This document shows positions 34,468 to 46,800 of a stretch of DNA of 64,000 nt, in pieces. The position numbers were made by a program, and so were the translations under genes. Source of the stretch: Bolinopsis microptera (lineage: Eukaryota; Ctenophora; Tentaculata; Lobata; Bolinopsidae); NCBI RefSeq assembly GCF_026151205.1, contig NC_087078.1:17253118-17317117 (forward strand), written 5' to 3'. Below the pieces are notes generated by a model. The model was not told the DNA's origin. It did not search any database and saw nothing but the letters and a program-made list of their open reading frames with translations. How positions within the stretch are numbered: the stretch's first letter is position 1; the number at the start of each line of letters is the position of its first letter.

Positions 34468-35511
34468 CCAGTCACCTTTAACTGAAGCAAAAATTGAATG
34501 GAGCTGACTCATATTGTTGTCTAGAAGAAATTCTGATTTCAACAAAAGTCAACACGCAAAAAGCATTTATAAGGAGCTAAAATAGCTAATAATTTAATTA
34601 ATTATTAACAGGCCCCTTAACGTGGGCAATAACATACACTTTATAAATTATATAAACAAATTCAAATCTATTTTTCCGATTTTGCTAATTGTCTCTTTAG
34701 ATCTGTTTCGGTCCTTCGTGGGAGTTCCCACACCTGTTGGTTGAGAATGCTCAACATAAGATACATGATGCTTGACTGCTTTATCGACCCGGGCAGGCAC
34801 CGGGGGCAGACATCCCAACACCAGTACGTTTAGTTGGGACATAGTGTTGGTCTGCTTCAGGATGTATTAGATCTCAGAGAAGCCGCCATCCCCTCTACTG
34901 CTTTAGCTCAGCGGCAGCATGAGCCCTGGTTTCCTGCCACATTGGTACCTCTGAAAGTACAGAAAGGTGGTGGATTTCGGGGTCCAGGATCCTCCCTATT
35001 TATTCTTTAAGGTGGTATAATTTCTCTGAGATGTTTACAGAGTCTTTATTTTCTAATCCTTCTAGTTGGCTAAGTCCTGGGGAGATAAATTTAGTCCCCA
35101 AAGAAATTCGACTCCTAATGAATGCTTTTTGTGTGCTGCTTTTTGTTGATATTAGAACTTCTTTTAGATAGAAATATGAGTCAGCTCCATTCAGTGGCGT
35201 AACGTTGCCTGTTGGCGCCCCCCTGCCGAAAAGGCGCCCCCCTGTTGGCGCCCCCTCCCCTTTTGGTGCCCCTCCCTAAAATTGAACAAATTAGGTGATT
35301 TTAGAGGATACGCCGGTAAAATCTCTAAAAAAGTGTGTATCTAGATCAAAACGCGCAGTTTTGCTAGTACTTTAGTTAAGTTTTCGAAATTGTCCCACAT
35401 TCAAACGACGATTTGGCGCCCCCCTAAGACGGCGCCCCCCTGCACAGCGGGGTCAGCAGGGCCCTTCGTTACGCCACTGGCTCCATTCTTGTTTAAGTTG
35501 TAGGTGACTGG
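34468..35511. mobile_element. long-TIR element interrupted by a hAT MITE
   Basis: The left end (34468-34569) is mirrored by the right end (35117-35191 plus 35480-35511): CCAGTCACCT...AATGGAGCTGACTCATAT against ATATGAGTCAGCTCCATT...AGGTGACTGG. The terminal repeats are thus roughly 100 bases at about 80% identity by eye. The right one is split by the hAT insertion at 35192-35479. The interior (34570-35116) has no recognised coding sequence and includes the block shared with 28440-28540. No flanking duplication was confirmed. Confidence 0.7.
35192..35479. mobile_element. hAT-type MITE, 288 bp, with perfect TSD
   Basis: Same ends as the 889-bp element (CAGTGGCGTAACG / CGTTACGCCACTG). It is flanked by the identical 8-base duplication GCTCCATT (35184-35191 and 35480-35487). 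Its first ~260 bases match 30633-30895 and its last ~30 match 31492-31521, so it is a simple internal-deletion derivative of that longer form. Confidence 0.93.
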
Positions 35512-36056
35512 TTTCTTGGAGAGTTGGAAAAAAAACCCCTTGTAGAGGTAACCCTTATAAACGGGGAGTCACCTCAGGCTACTAAGGTTTAAGGAATACA
35601 AATTTTAAGGAATACTAATTTGAATTTTGATCTTTATTACAGATTATACATACTTTCTTAGATATTTTGGACAGTTTTTAATATTGGTAATGTTAATGAA
35701 TTGTAATTGATTGATGTGTAATATTTAGGCCCGTGGCCAATTTCCTTCTTTTTTTATTATACATATTATAGATCACCATAAATGCCGTGCGTCGGCTGAT
35801 TGCCTCAACTTGGATTAATAGTAATTTCAGTTGACAGAAGCTGAAGGATGGCCTGAAAGAAAGGCCCAGTGCACCGTCGATCAAGGACTCAAGTGCCAAT
35901 AATGGCTTCCCAAACCCATTTTCGCCATTTTGCTCAGTGGTCCTAGTACCATGCAGTGAGCCGTGTCCTACTGCTAAACGGCACATGATGGTTTTTTAAA
36001 ATACTTTTTAATTTAAACGATAATTCAGTTAATTACTTTGGTTACTTTGGTGTGCT

Positions 36057-36356
36057 TCATAGAATCCTCTGTCGGGTCATCAGAGTTGCTGACCACCCGG
36101 ACAGCGAGATCGCTGCCTTTATTCCACTCCAGTCCAGTAACGAGTTTCTATTTCGACAGCTGTATCCTGCCACTAGAGGCTCATCCGGGAATGATTTCAC
36201 AAACGTTGTAAGCATTTCTTGAAAGTGCAGGGGATCTTCGATAGTATGCATGTTTGGTGAGATTAAATTCCACAATCGAGGTCCAATTACTGCAAACGAA
36301 TTGTCGTAGAGCGTTTGGTTGCGCTGACTGCTAGATTTATTCAGAGTGGGAGTCAA
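36057..36356 (-). mobile_element. LINE ORF2 C-terminal fragment
   Basis: The minus-strand frame reads LYDNSFAVIGPRLWNLI, then SFPDEPLVAGYSCRNRNSLLDW. This is the standard 'NSFAVRGPRLWN ... NRNSLLDW' ending of many jockey/CR1/L2-type LINEs. The stop is at 36057-36059. The non-coding 35690-36056 downstream is probably its 3' tail. The rest of the element is missing. Confidence 0.8.
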
Positions 36357-36359
36357 AAT

Positions 36360-37703
36360 AAGGTTGATTTATCATTCTTACACACCAAAGGTTGTTGTGT
36401 GTTTTTAATTAATCTATTGTTGTTAAAAAGCTTATATTGAGAATTTTTTACAGTAGTCTATAGACCAATAAAATTATTTACTGGTCACATATATGTGGTT
36501 TTAAGAATTTTATGACATTGAACAAATTTATTTATTGCAAATTTAAAGGATTGCTAGTATTTTATGTATTTGTTTTCACTTCTGCACGTTTAGGCAGTTG
36601 CTCTTGTGACCAGAGTTTTAGAGTTATATATATATATTATATATTCTTTTTCGTTTAATAATAATCACGGCTTGACAATTCAGTCATACCACAGTCAACA
36701 GTGTTGAGGCAACCAGCTTCTGCAGTTCAATAATTGGAGACCGAATAAATATAAATTGATAGAAATTTACAATTCATCGTCATAAAATATAATCAATAAT
36801 ATTCTTGATTCTATTAATAAGTTGGTTTTATTCTTTTCCAACACTACTGCACAACAAAAACACTGTTCATAAACGATTGAAGCTGCGGCAGAATTACAGG
36901 CTCAGGCTGGGCGCCGTCCAGTATATTTAAAATGGTGCATGCTACATCTCCACTACACAAAAAGCATATCTAATTTATTGATAAGTATAAAATAATTGTA
37001 AAACTTGCTTGGTTCTGCACTAAGTTAAAAATCTGCCGGCCTAAATTGGAGGCAGGCGAATATCACACAGGTCAAAGATATTCAGATGCTGTTGATATAT
37101 AAAGGAAGCGTCTTCAATTTGAAATCCTTAGAAAAACAGTGATTTCTTTCCAGGGAGACAGAGGGGCAAGAAAGAACTTTTTGGATATAGAGAGTCTAGA
37201 TTTGAACTTGGAGCCACAAGGTCAAGGGTGAATTTCAAATGTTTCTGCCAATATTTTAGTTGGGAATATTTTGAATTTTTGAAAGTTCCATTTTAATCAA
37301 TGTAAATTCCCAAGTTCGGTTTGCAAAGGGGAGGCATGCTTTCCGATATTGAATCGCAAAGGGGATGCCTCAATAGGTTATGAATATAGGCTCCTTCCAA
37401 TTGTCAAAATTGTGTGCAAAAAATTCTCTTACTGTTTGTCCGCTAATGTCTGCCATTGTCCGTCCGAGCCCGTCAATGTCCGCTAATGTCCCAATGTACA
37501 TCCGTTTTCTCATAGAATCCAAAAAGAAAGGGACATAGGCGGACATGTCACCCCTTCTATATACCTATGATATCCATTTTGATATTTAAATTTACATGGT
37601 ATGTTAGTTGACTACTGAACTTAATAACTGTAGTTTGTGTACTTTTGAAATTATTGTATAATGAATATTCAATAATTCTAAAGATATTACATTTTTAGTC
37701 ATC
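36360..37703. other. upstream region of NOVA locus
   Basis: AT-rich, with a short TA run at about 36630. At 37437-37545, 'gtccgctaatgtc' and 'gacataggcggacatgtc' are partly inverted, hinting at a small TIR element. No gene is seen. Confidence 0.35.
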
Positions 37704-37800
37704 ATGGAGGACAATTACAACACAGAAGACAACTATGAAACTAGAAAGAGGGGGAGAGAAGAACACGACCTTGTTGCTTACCCTAAACGAGTCAATTTTG
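37704..37800 (+). CDS. NOVA: NOVA candidate alternative first coding exon (1a), with nuclear-localisation motif
   Basis: ATG at 37704 opens 32 codons and ends in phase 1 at G/GTGAGG. The peptide contains TRKRGREE and YPKRVNFG, two basic clusters about 10 residues apart. From memory this matches the arrangement at the N terminus of vertebrate NOVA1/2 (an RKRP ... KRTNTG stretch just before KH1), which acts as a nuclear localisation signal. Its phase fits the KH1 exon at 44721 directly. The 7-kb distance and two other candidate first exons make alternative promoters likely. Transcript evidence is needed. Confidence 0.55.
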
Positions 37801-39320
37801 GTGAGGTCATCATTCTTGTTTAAATAAAAACATTCTTTTAAAATGTTGTTTTTATTCAGGATGTTATTTTTATCATCAGGTGTCTTCTTTTCATGAGTCA
37901 TGGATAAAAACTTGACAAATATCATGGCATGGCAGCACTCTCTAAAATCCTCTTTTATTGTTTAAGCTACGGGTTATTTGTAAAATGTAATCACATTCTG
38001 AAAAGAATCAATCGTAGCTAGTCTTTGAAACAAGAGGAGGGGGTTGGTGAAATTTAACTTCAGCTCATACTCCATTAGCCTACTGCACTGGCTACTGTTT
38101 TGTTTACATATTTGTAACAGCATGTAATAGTGTGATGACATGTATGTGATTTTGGAAATAACGATCACTCATCTACAACAGCTTTCTTTACATCCTATCA
38201 AATTGTGGTTTTCAAGCATCTAATGTACTTAAAAACCGATATTTGATCAAATTGAAATACACACAACTGACTGAAAGTGTCAGTGACTTTAAAATTTGGT
38301 AATTACTGACTTTTATATAACTACTAAATACTAATTAATAAAACAAATATTTAATAAAACTAATATTTATTTTTACGGCAACATGCCCTGATCTCTGATC
38401 AGAACATTCACAGAAAACTGTCCGACATAATGTGAATGTTTATGCTATTTCTATCTGTCGCCCGCGCCACCATCTCGTCTGGCATCAACGCATTCTTATA
38501 CACTCCAACCATTGTAGCCACTATTCCGGAATAAGGAGCTTAACCAATGTTCGAAATTTGAATGTTCATGTTAACAACTCTTTTTGAGCAGCAGATTATG
38601 TTCATTACTGAACGTTTAAAGTTTGGGACCCTATTTAGACCGTAATACTAAAAGTCACTCAACATTAATAGGTATTCTGGTATGGTAATAGTAGGTAACA
38701 GTGAGGGTAATTTAACTTCGTGCCAAATTGTCGATAATCGATGATTTTATTGAATCCATTTATTCCGTTTCCAACTGCCATGCCCAGAGGGTGAACTTAA
38801 CCAAATTTCGTAAATATCTTCAATCTTCATTGATTATCTTTATTCTTCAATGATGGGAAATTTAAACGTTTGGGGATTAACGGAGATGTTTGAGGATTTT
38901 TGTGGCTAATTCGGTTGTAGATGAAAGCAGAGCCCGCCCTGATTTCCCCGCAATCCTCATTCGTCATACTTCCTTTACACTGAAGTAGCTTTCTAAAGTT
39001 CACGATACTTACGATTTGCACTATTATGCTGCGCCTTGCATCACGATTACAATATGCTACTACTTACACTATCTAGTGCTACGTCGATTCTAAGAGGTGG
39101 CAAACATCCAGTGCCGGGTTACAGGTGAATTTTAACATTTCCAGGACCACGTATCTGCTGGGGTAACCCATCAAACTTTACATGTCCACCTCACACTTAC
39201 ACTCACATTAAACACACACTCATACTGCACACGTGCTGGCACAAACACGTACACACGCACACGCCGGAACACTGACATACCCTCCATCCTATGATGTCAA
39301 GTTGCGGTAAGACCCCCCCC

Positions 39321-39366
<46 letters not shown>

Positions 39367-40625
39367 GAGAGGTAGATTGATGTACATAGTGCACTGCTCT
39401 CTGTGAGGTGTAATGCTAGGTCCCTCCCTCTCTCTCTGCCCCGCCACTACACTGTATACCGTTTGTCACGGCCTTAAAGCTATACTTTATATCTCTGATC
39501 CAGTCTGGGCGTGGGTGTTTCACTTCCGAGTTCGATGGCACGTGCAGTATCTCTTATTTTGTTGAACACGTCATCTTCGATTTGACTTATTTTGGTGTTA
39601 TGGCTATTACAGACGCTGCAAGCACATTTTATCATATTTATTGTGTTATTTCTCTGTAAATTTGAGTTCAAATCTTTGAGTTCAAATCTCTTCTACTACT
39701 GGGGGAGGGGGGCAAATTCAGTACGATATTGAATTGCTTGTAGTCGTGTTTAATCATGAGACACCGTAATTTATTGCAATTACTTAATTAGGCTTTCTGC
39801 AAGTTTGCCATGGTGCGGATCTATTGACAACCCAATCACCTGATCCCACGTAGTGAATAAACTCTTTATGTTTGATATCTCGGCCATCTGATAAGCTAGA
39901 TCTCCCATTTTATTTCAGAATGGGTGTATTTTAAAAGGCCAACGCAATTCATTACAATTTGATCCAATCAGTGACTGGGAAATAAGCCCCAACGTAACAT
40001 TTACATATGTTTACTGACTTAAGGTCCCCCCTCTTCCTGGATAAGTTTCTAATTTTAAGAATAAGAATTCGCTCACAGTTAAGTTTTCAATCTATTATCC
40101 TTTTAAAGTATGTTAGTCTGATATTAGATGCTTTGATCCGGGTCTTAGGTCTATCATTAGATCCAAATTACACTTAGAGTTTTTGATACATGTCCTCCTC
40201 TTCCAATCGTTAATTTAAAAACTGAACTTGACTCGGCAGATGATTTTCTTCTACGGAAATGAGAGTTAGTTATTTTCGCTTGAAGATCGTTTTTCAAATG
40301 AAGATCGTAAAGATTACAGAAACCTTGTATCTGTTCCTATTTCAAACTCAATATCTTATCATGGTCTATCTTTGATGTTGCGTAACTTTGTAGTTGCAGC
40401 TTTAACAGAAGTTTAATAATTGGCCTTTGATTAATTTCTTCACTTTCTTGTATTGCTATCAATCCTCGATTTGATTATCTTGGTACTTTCTCAGTGCTTG
40501 CTGTTTATTGTTATTTTATTGCCGCCAGTTTCTATTTTTACAGTTTTAGTTAATTCAGAGAATCTAGATTCCCATATTTGTTTCCTTTGTTATTATCGTC
40601 TTCACAACAGTATTAGTTGGTTAAA
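37801..40625. other. candidate NOVA intron, upstream of exon 1b
   Basis: No coding exon recognised. It holds a CA-rich stretch (about 39190-39265) and a near-perfect CT microsatellite at about 39318-39364. Sequence just before 40626 is probably 5' UTR or promoter of exon 1b. Confidence 0.45.
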
Positions 40626-40830
40626 ATGCCTCCCTCAATCGACAACGTGGTAGCACAGGAGCCTGTAGAGGACGAGGAAATGGCCACCGAGGAGACCCAC
40701 AACGGCCAGATGAACGGAGATACACCCATGGCTGTGGACAGACCAACCAAGGACGTGAAGATGAGGGTAACACTGAACGGAGTTCCTAATGGTAGTCCTT
40801 ACCTGTACAGGAACCAGGCCGCTGATCAGG
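40626..40830 (+). CDS. NOVA: NOVA candidate first coding exon 1b
   Basis: ATG at 40626 opens 68 codons of an acidic, Glu/Asp/Met-rich N terminus (PVEDEEMATEETHNGQMNGD) and ends in phase 1 at CAG-G/GTAAAT. It has no domain. It can splice in phase to the KH1 exon at 44721 or to the exon beginning near 43872. Confidence 0.65.
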
Positions 40831-43800
40831 GTAAATTAATGACTAATTAGCCTATTAACTACAAATTAATTATCATCTAACCAATTAACTTAGAATTAAT
40901 GATTAATTAGCCAACTAACCTAAAAACTATTATGAATCAATTAACAACTGGGTGAATGGGGTAAACCTGTCAGCGATTTCATGAAATTATAACCCATAAC
41001 TAGCAAAATAGCAAGATATTCCGGGACATCGGAAAACATCCTTCGTTTACTGGGTCGCTTGATTACCAATGGTTTGTACAAACCGGTAACTCGAAAATAT
41101 ATTCATTATGAACAAAAAAACTGTGACGCAGATAGAGACGTGACCTCAATCATATAAGTGATATATTACAGTCCAAACCAACGTTGGCTTAAATTTGTCG
41201 GTACGGTTAATAACATAAGGTGGTTTACAGGGTTTATATGGATTTAAAGAGCTTGCAAGGTGTTCAGATAATGTAGGTTGAAGGAGCTTATTGTATCAAA
41301 TGATGCGATGGAGATTTTAGTTAATATTTGGAATTTGTTGTGTTGTTGCCTATCAGTAAAATAGGGGGAAATAGCTTGTATATTACATGAATCTCGGCTA
41401 ATGATTGACTCAGTAAGAAGCAGAAGCACTTATATTTATATACTTCATCGTCTTGTACACATGCTTTTTGATTCATCCAAATCATCTTACCCCCTACAAA
41501 TTACAATACATGAGCATATTAATAATTCATAATCATGGTACTGTAAATTTAATGCTCAGTTGGAGCTCCATAGAGATGTGCACCGTGTTAACTTTAGGCG
41601 GCGGCGGTCTGGACGCCAAAATTGGTCGGCGGCGGCGGTCTGACTGCGGTCTAACTACTAGATATCCATTATCCAATCCGCAGTATACTGTGTTCATGAT
41701 GGTAATTTGGTTGTGTAACTGATTTATATGAATCGATTATGAATCGATTTCTTAATAACACTCTACATTGAAGAACCAATTCATCGTCAGCAGCTGTATT
41801 TGTTGATATAACGGCCAATACCTCAAAGACTGCGGTCTGGGTCAAAATTTCGCGGTGGTGCACGTCTCTGGAGCTCCAACTGGGTCCCACCGTACATTGC
41901 CTGATAGCCGAGTGGCCATGTCAACGCAAGCTTCTGAATTATTCAGCTATGACAATGAAGAGCAATTATGTTAATATCAATTTAATCATTGATAGGATAT
42001 AGTATTTAGCAATATCCGAGAAGTAACAATTACAATAAGCAGTTATCATTAAGTCATTTAAAAATTAAACATATGTAGTTACTAGTTATCTAATATTATA
42101 ACAGTTGCAGGAGACAAATTGATAATTATATTCTCATTGATTAGGTTACTATTATTAACAAGGTGATTGTTATTGATAAGGTGATAACACTGATAACTTA
42201 AAATTATTATTGACAAGGCTATTCTCAAAGCTCATTCGATTTATCCTTCCAAGTGTATAACTTCCAAGTGGTATAACTTCAAAGCCTGCCTCTTCAGTTC
42301 AGTCCACCACGCTTTTAATTTCAACTTTAGAGTCATTTCAAAGTATTCTTAAATCGTTGTTAATGATTTCCATTTTAAAATATAATATTATAGATAGGTA
42401 TCCTGTTCGGCACTACGTATCGTGTTAAGTACTGTTAGAAAGTTTGTCTTGCGACGGCACGGCAGACGTAAATGACCCAATGTACAGATTCCAGATCCTA
42501 TTAGCCAACAAAAGTGAGTCAGTTACCTCTACATACAACATGGGATGTCACTCAATTAAATAACCCATCAACTAACCATCTCAAGACACACAGCTGCAGT
42601 TAATTAGGTGCACTCGCTTTATTCAGTGTGGTAATGAGTAATGACCTCTATTTGGTAATCAGTTCCAACCCAATTAAGTCCTCAATTAACCTCTTGTAAG
42701 TCCTCAATTTAATGCTCCACTCTTGAGAAGTAAATGTGTCACGTCTTCTCAACATTCCCTTCTTCGACTTAAAAACTCCAGAACTTTCACTTATCAGTTA
42801 TATTATCACCGCTTTTTCGGAGACTCACTGCCTCTCACTCACTCTGACCTCCTTTTTCCACTCTTGAGGGACCTACCTAACCGGAAAACTCCCAAAATCA
42901 GCGCCCCACCTCGCACCACGTGATCTACCACAGTATGTGTGTGCCTGGTCAGATGCTGTAGCTATGTTTACACGTTTTAGGATTGTAGCTGATGTCCGTG
43001 TGCAGGGGGCGGACTGTGATCACGAGTTGTTCAGTAGCAGGAAAAGTGGGAATATGTAGGCACGTTGTGTGTTTAGTGTGTGGGCCCCCTCAACTCACTC
43101 TCTTTTTATTCTTGGTGATGTTGTTGTGCGTTTACTCAACTCTTATTCTCGCTCTAGCTCTTGTTCTCGTGTTGATTGGTGCCCTCTTTCTATCTTTATC
43201 TTTGTTAGATTTTAGCAGGACTATCTCTGGAATGTTGTTACCTGGACAGGATTGGTTAAGAATGTTGTTATCTGGACAGGATTGGTTAAGAATGTTGTTA
43301 CCTGGACAGGATTGGTTAAGAATGTTGTTATCTGGACAGGATTGGTCTGGAGCCTTTTCTTTACAAAGGAATGATCCCCAGAGTATTTATATTGTTCTAT
43401 CTTTCTGCCCTTGTTTCTGGTACATTGTTCTGTGAGAAAACGAATGTGTGTTGTATTAATCTTCGTTAATTCTGGCTCTCTATATACACGTCCTCCGTTA
43501 TATATAATTATCTGTATCTGTTACACCGATCCTTTGTAGCTACCGTGATGTCTTCGTTGGTTTTCTATGTGATTCGGACGTTCAACATTCACACACACAC
43601 ACAACTTGATTACACGCGGCCCTCATCAGTCTCAATTGCAGTTCTCAATTCGCTTTCATTATCTGTCGTGTTGATTTGCTCTTTTTTTCTTTCACGATCG
43701 GTGCTTTCTTATGCCTTGTATTTGTCTTTTTGTAAAGACTTTGATTGACATATTAACATTGCAACACTCGTTTTTATAATATCATTTCACTTGTCGATTT

Positions 43801-46800
43801 TTGTACCTTTGTTAATCAATAAAACTTGTTGTAATTTCTACAAGCTCTCTTTACAAAATCCCTCAACGCAGTCAGTAGCTGCACAGTTCACTTCATGGCA
43901 TTCAGTCCCCTGAACACGCTCGGTTACTCACTCTACTCCAATCTTCCTTCTCCTCCAGCTCCCCGCTCCCCCTCCTCCTCCTCCTTCTTCAGCAACTTCT
44001 ACACCGGCTCCCAAGGTAGCGCAGACCCTCCCTCCCAACCTGCCCCTCCCAAACAGGAGAAATCGTTCTGTGTGTTCACCAGCACTCCCAGTTTCTTCTC
44101 CCAGCTGTGTCCCCAGGAAAAAGGGGCCCCGTCCCACCCTGTTCAGGACCAGGCTAGCATTATGCCCTATAACAGCACATACAGCATGCCACCACCAGCA
44201 CCACTCCACCCCTACACCCCGCCTAACAAGACGCAGGACGGGACTATGTTTTACGCTGCAAGATACAGTCTCTTCGCAGAGTTTCTTGCTGCTAATGCTG
44301 ACTACTTTAATTCCAAGCGCTCGCTTGCAACCTACAATTCTTACCCAACCGGTATACCGTCTACTGCGGGAACCTTTACTCATGTTTCTAACCCGTACTT
44401 TGAGGCTGGAGCACCTCAACTGTTCTCCAATCAAGGTAGCTGGTTCAGAACACTAAACATTCCATTCATTCTTTACATTCCAACAATTCTTTTGTCTGAA
44501 TTCTAGATACTGTGTATAGAATAGCAAAGCATTATTTAGGTCTTTGATAAATAGCTGCGGTTAAGCCGTTGTGATACCATGCCACTGTTAACTAATATAT
44601 GAAATTTGGGGAATATCGCAAACCAACATATTAGTTATTACATTCTCTTTCAGCACATAATAATTTCTCTAATAAAGATGGTGTAATTAATTACGTTATT
44701 ATTAACGATCATTATTTCAGGAACGAAGCCAGGTCACTACTTGCTGAAGCTGCTGGTCCCACCACCAGTTGCTGGCTCTATTATTGGACGAGGAGGTGCC
44801 CAAATCAAGGAACTCCAGCTCACATACGATGTATGTGATTTTCTATCCTTTTTTATTTTTTTTATTGAAATCTTTCAAATCAGTCAATTACATACAAGTT
44901 TACACAATGAATTAGTTAAATATAATATTGTCCTCTAAGCATGGATTGTCAAAGTTGAAATTGTCTCGGACAAAATGTATGTAACCAAAGGACCTGAGGG
45001 TCACCAAAACACAGATATTGAGTGCAAATGCAGCTCCTGCACAAGCATGGGCCCTTATAAAATTGTAATAAGTTACTTTAAACAAAATCACACACCCATT
45101 CAATCAATTCATAAAATATTGTGCTGTGAGATGAAATTGAGAAATATGTGAATGCAGACAGCAAGAATAGATAATCTTGAATAAACTATTTTACGGATTT
45201 GTTTCTATTGAATAGTCAAGTTCAGAGTCCGAATCCACCGGGATAATTTTCCCCACATGTAAGTGGAAAGTTTACTTTTAAAATCAGTGATACTCTCTAT
45301 CTCACGGATATCTAGAGGAATGTGATTCCACTTAGTGTGGGTCCTATAGAAGAAATTCTTGGCAAAAGCGTTGGAGCTTGCTCGAGGTGAGATAGAGCTT
45401 ACAAAACATAGAGAGTCCATGTGACTATTTCTGAGCCTTGAGTGGCCTTGAAATGGTTGCAAATATGAGGGTAAAGTGACAGGTATATGTTGCTTCACAA
45501 TTTTAAAGAAGAAGATGAGATCCAAGAAGTCAAAGCGGTCTTCAATCGGCATAATCTTCAGCTGTCTGCATTTTTGAATGTATGTGGATGGTGGATAACT
45601 CATATACTCCTCGTGAAGAATCCACTTAATAGCACGCTTTTGGAGGCCCTCCAGCTTGCTTATCTGGGATTTTGTGACTGGTCTCCATATAACCGAGCAA
45701 TGCTCAAATAGGCTCCTCACTAAAGTGAGATACAGTACTCTACGACGATTTACGTCTTGGACAAAATAACAATTTCTTCTCGCCATGCCTAATTTTTGGT
45801 TTGCCTTAGAAAGGACTTTGGAGCACTGATCTTTCCAATCGAGATTTGATGTCACAATTACACCCAGATCCTTTTCATGATCAACATAGTCAAGTGTGAT
45901 TCTTCCCATGGAGTATACAAAGTTAAAGAGTGGTAGGACACTAAGGAGGGAAACTGTTTCGGATATCCTTCCTGCGACGGTGAGGACCTTACATTTGTCG
46001 GGATGAAATCTCATTTTATTAGAAAGTGACCAGTCATGGAGATAATCAATGTCCTTCTGCAGTCGCAGGATATCAGACTCCGAATAATATAATTTGATGG
46101 TAAACTGTACGGTTGCAGCTGAGACTGTCAGTCGGAAGTAATTTATCGTTATCTCTGAACAAAAACAGTTGACAGTTGAAAGGTTTCTAAACTTGTCCAT
46201 TCATGCCCAGCTGTCCTCAACATGACACTGACAGTGAAAATTTTAACTGCCAAAATTCGGGAAATATTCTTACGTACACTTGTTGAATGTGCAAAATCTA
46301 AACTGTGTATCTGCCAGGTAGCAGTAAAGCTGTCCCAGAACAACCAGTTGTACCCAGAAAGCAACAGATCTAACTCTGGAGAACGTATCGTTCTTATCAC
46401 TGGCCCTCCTGAGAACCTAGCTAAAGTCGCTGAGTTTATACACGTAAGTAAAGTATATGATATACGATATACGTAAGTCAACTTGTCCTACTTTTAATAT
46501 GGCATCAGTTCTTCTCGAATCTTGATTTTCAGTAACTAAATCGCCAGTTAGATTTAGTAAACACGACACCGAACATGATACTATGGGGTTTACAGATAAC
46601 TCTGACCCCTAACTTCTCACAGAGTCTAGTGAGGAACCCTCCTTCAAACCCCACCGGAGCTGACATGCTGGACAGTGGAAGGAGGATGCAGATGATGAAG
46701 ATGGTGGTGACAAACTCCACTGCTGGTATGATAATCGGTAAAGGAGGAGCCACTGTTAAGTCTCTGAATGAGACCTACGATGTGAGGATACAGGCGTCTC

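Noticed and set aside
34905-34990. tRNA-like sequence (TAGCTCAGCGG)
   Set aside because: An A-box-like string only; no convincing B box or cloverleaf.
41557-41882. hAT insertion with an 8-bp duplication
   Set aside because: Inverted ends are clear but the flanking 8 bases differ (TTAATGCT against GGTCCCAC), so the superfamily was left open.
42992-43435. Small membrane protein gene with 10-residue repeats
   Set aside because: The hydrophobic stretch reflects T-rich DNA, and the repeat is a plain 30-bp minisatellite. No splice or family support, so it is listed only as a doubtful open frame.
43928-44434. 168-codon open frame on the minus strand
   Set aside because: Shadow of the Pro/Ser-rich NOVA exon; Gly/Val/Arg-rich, without splice context.
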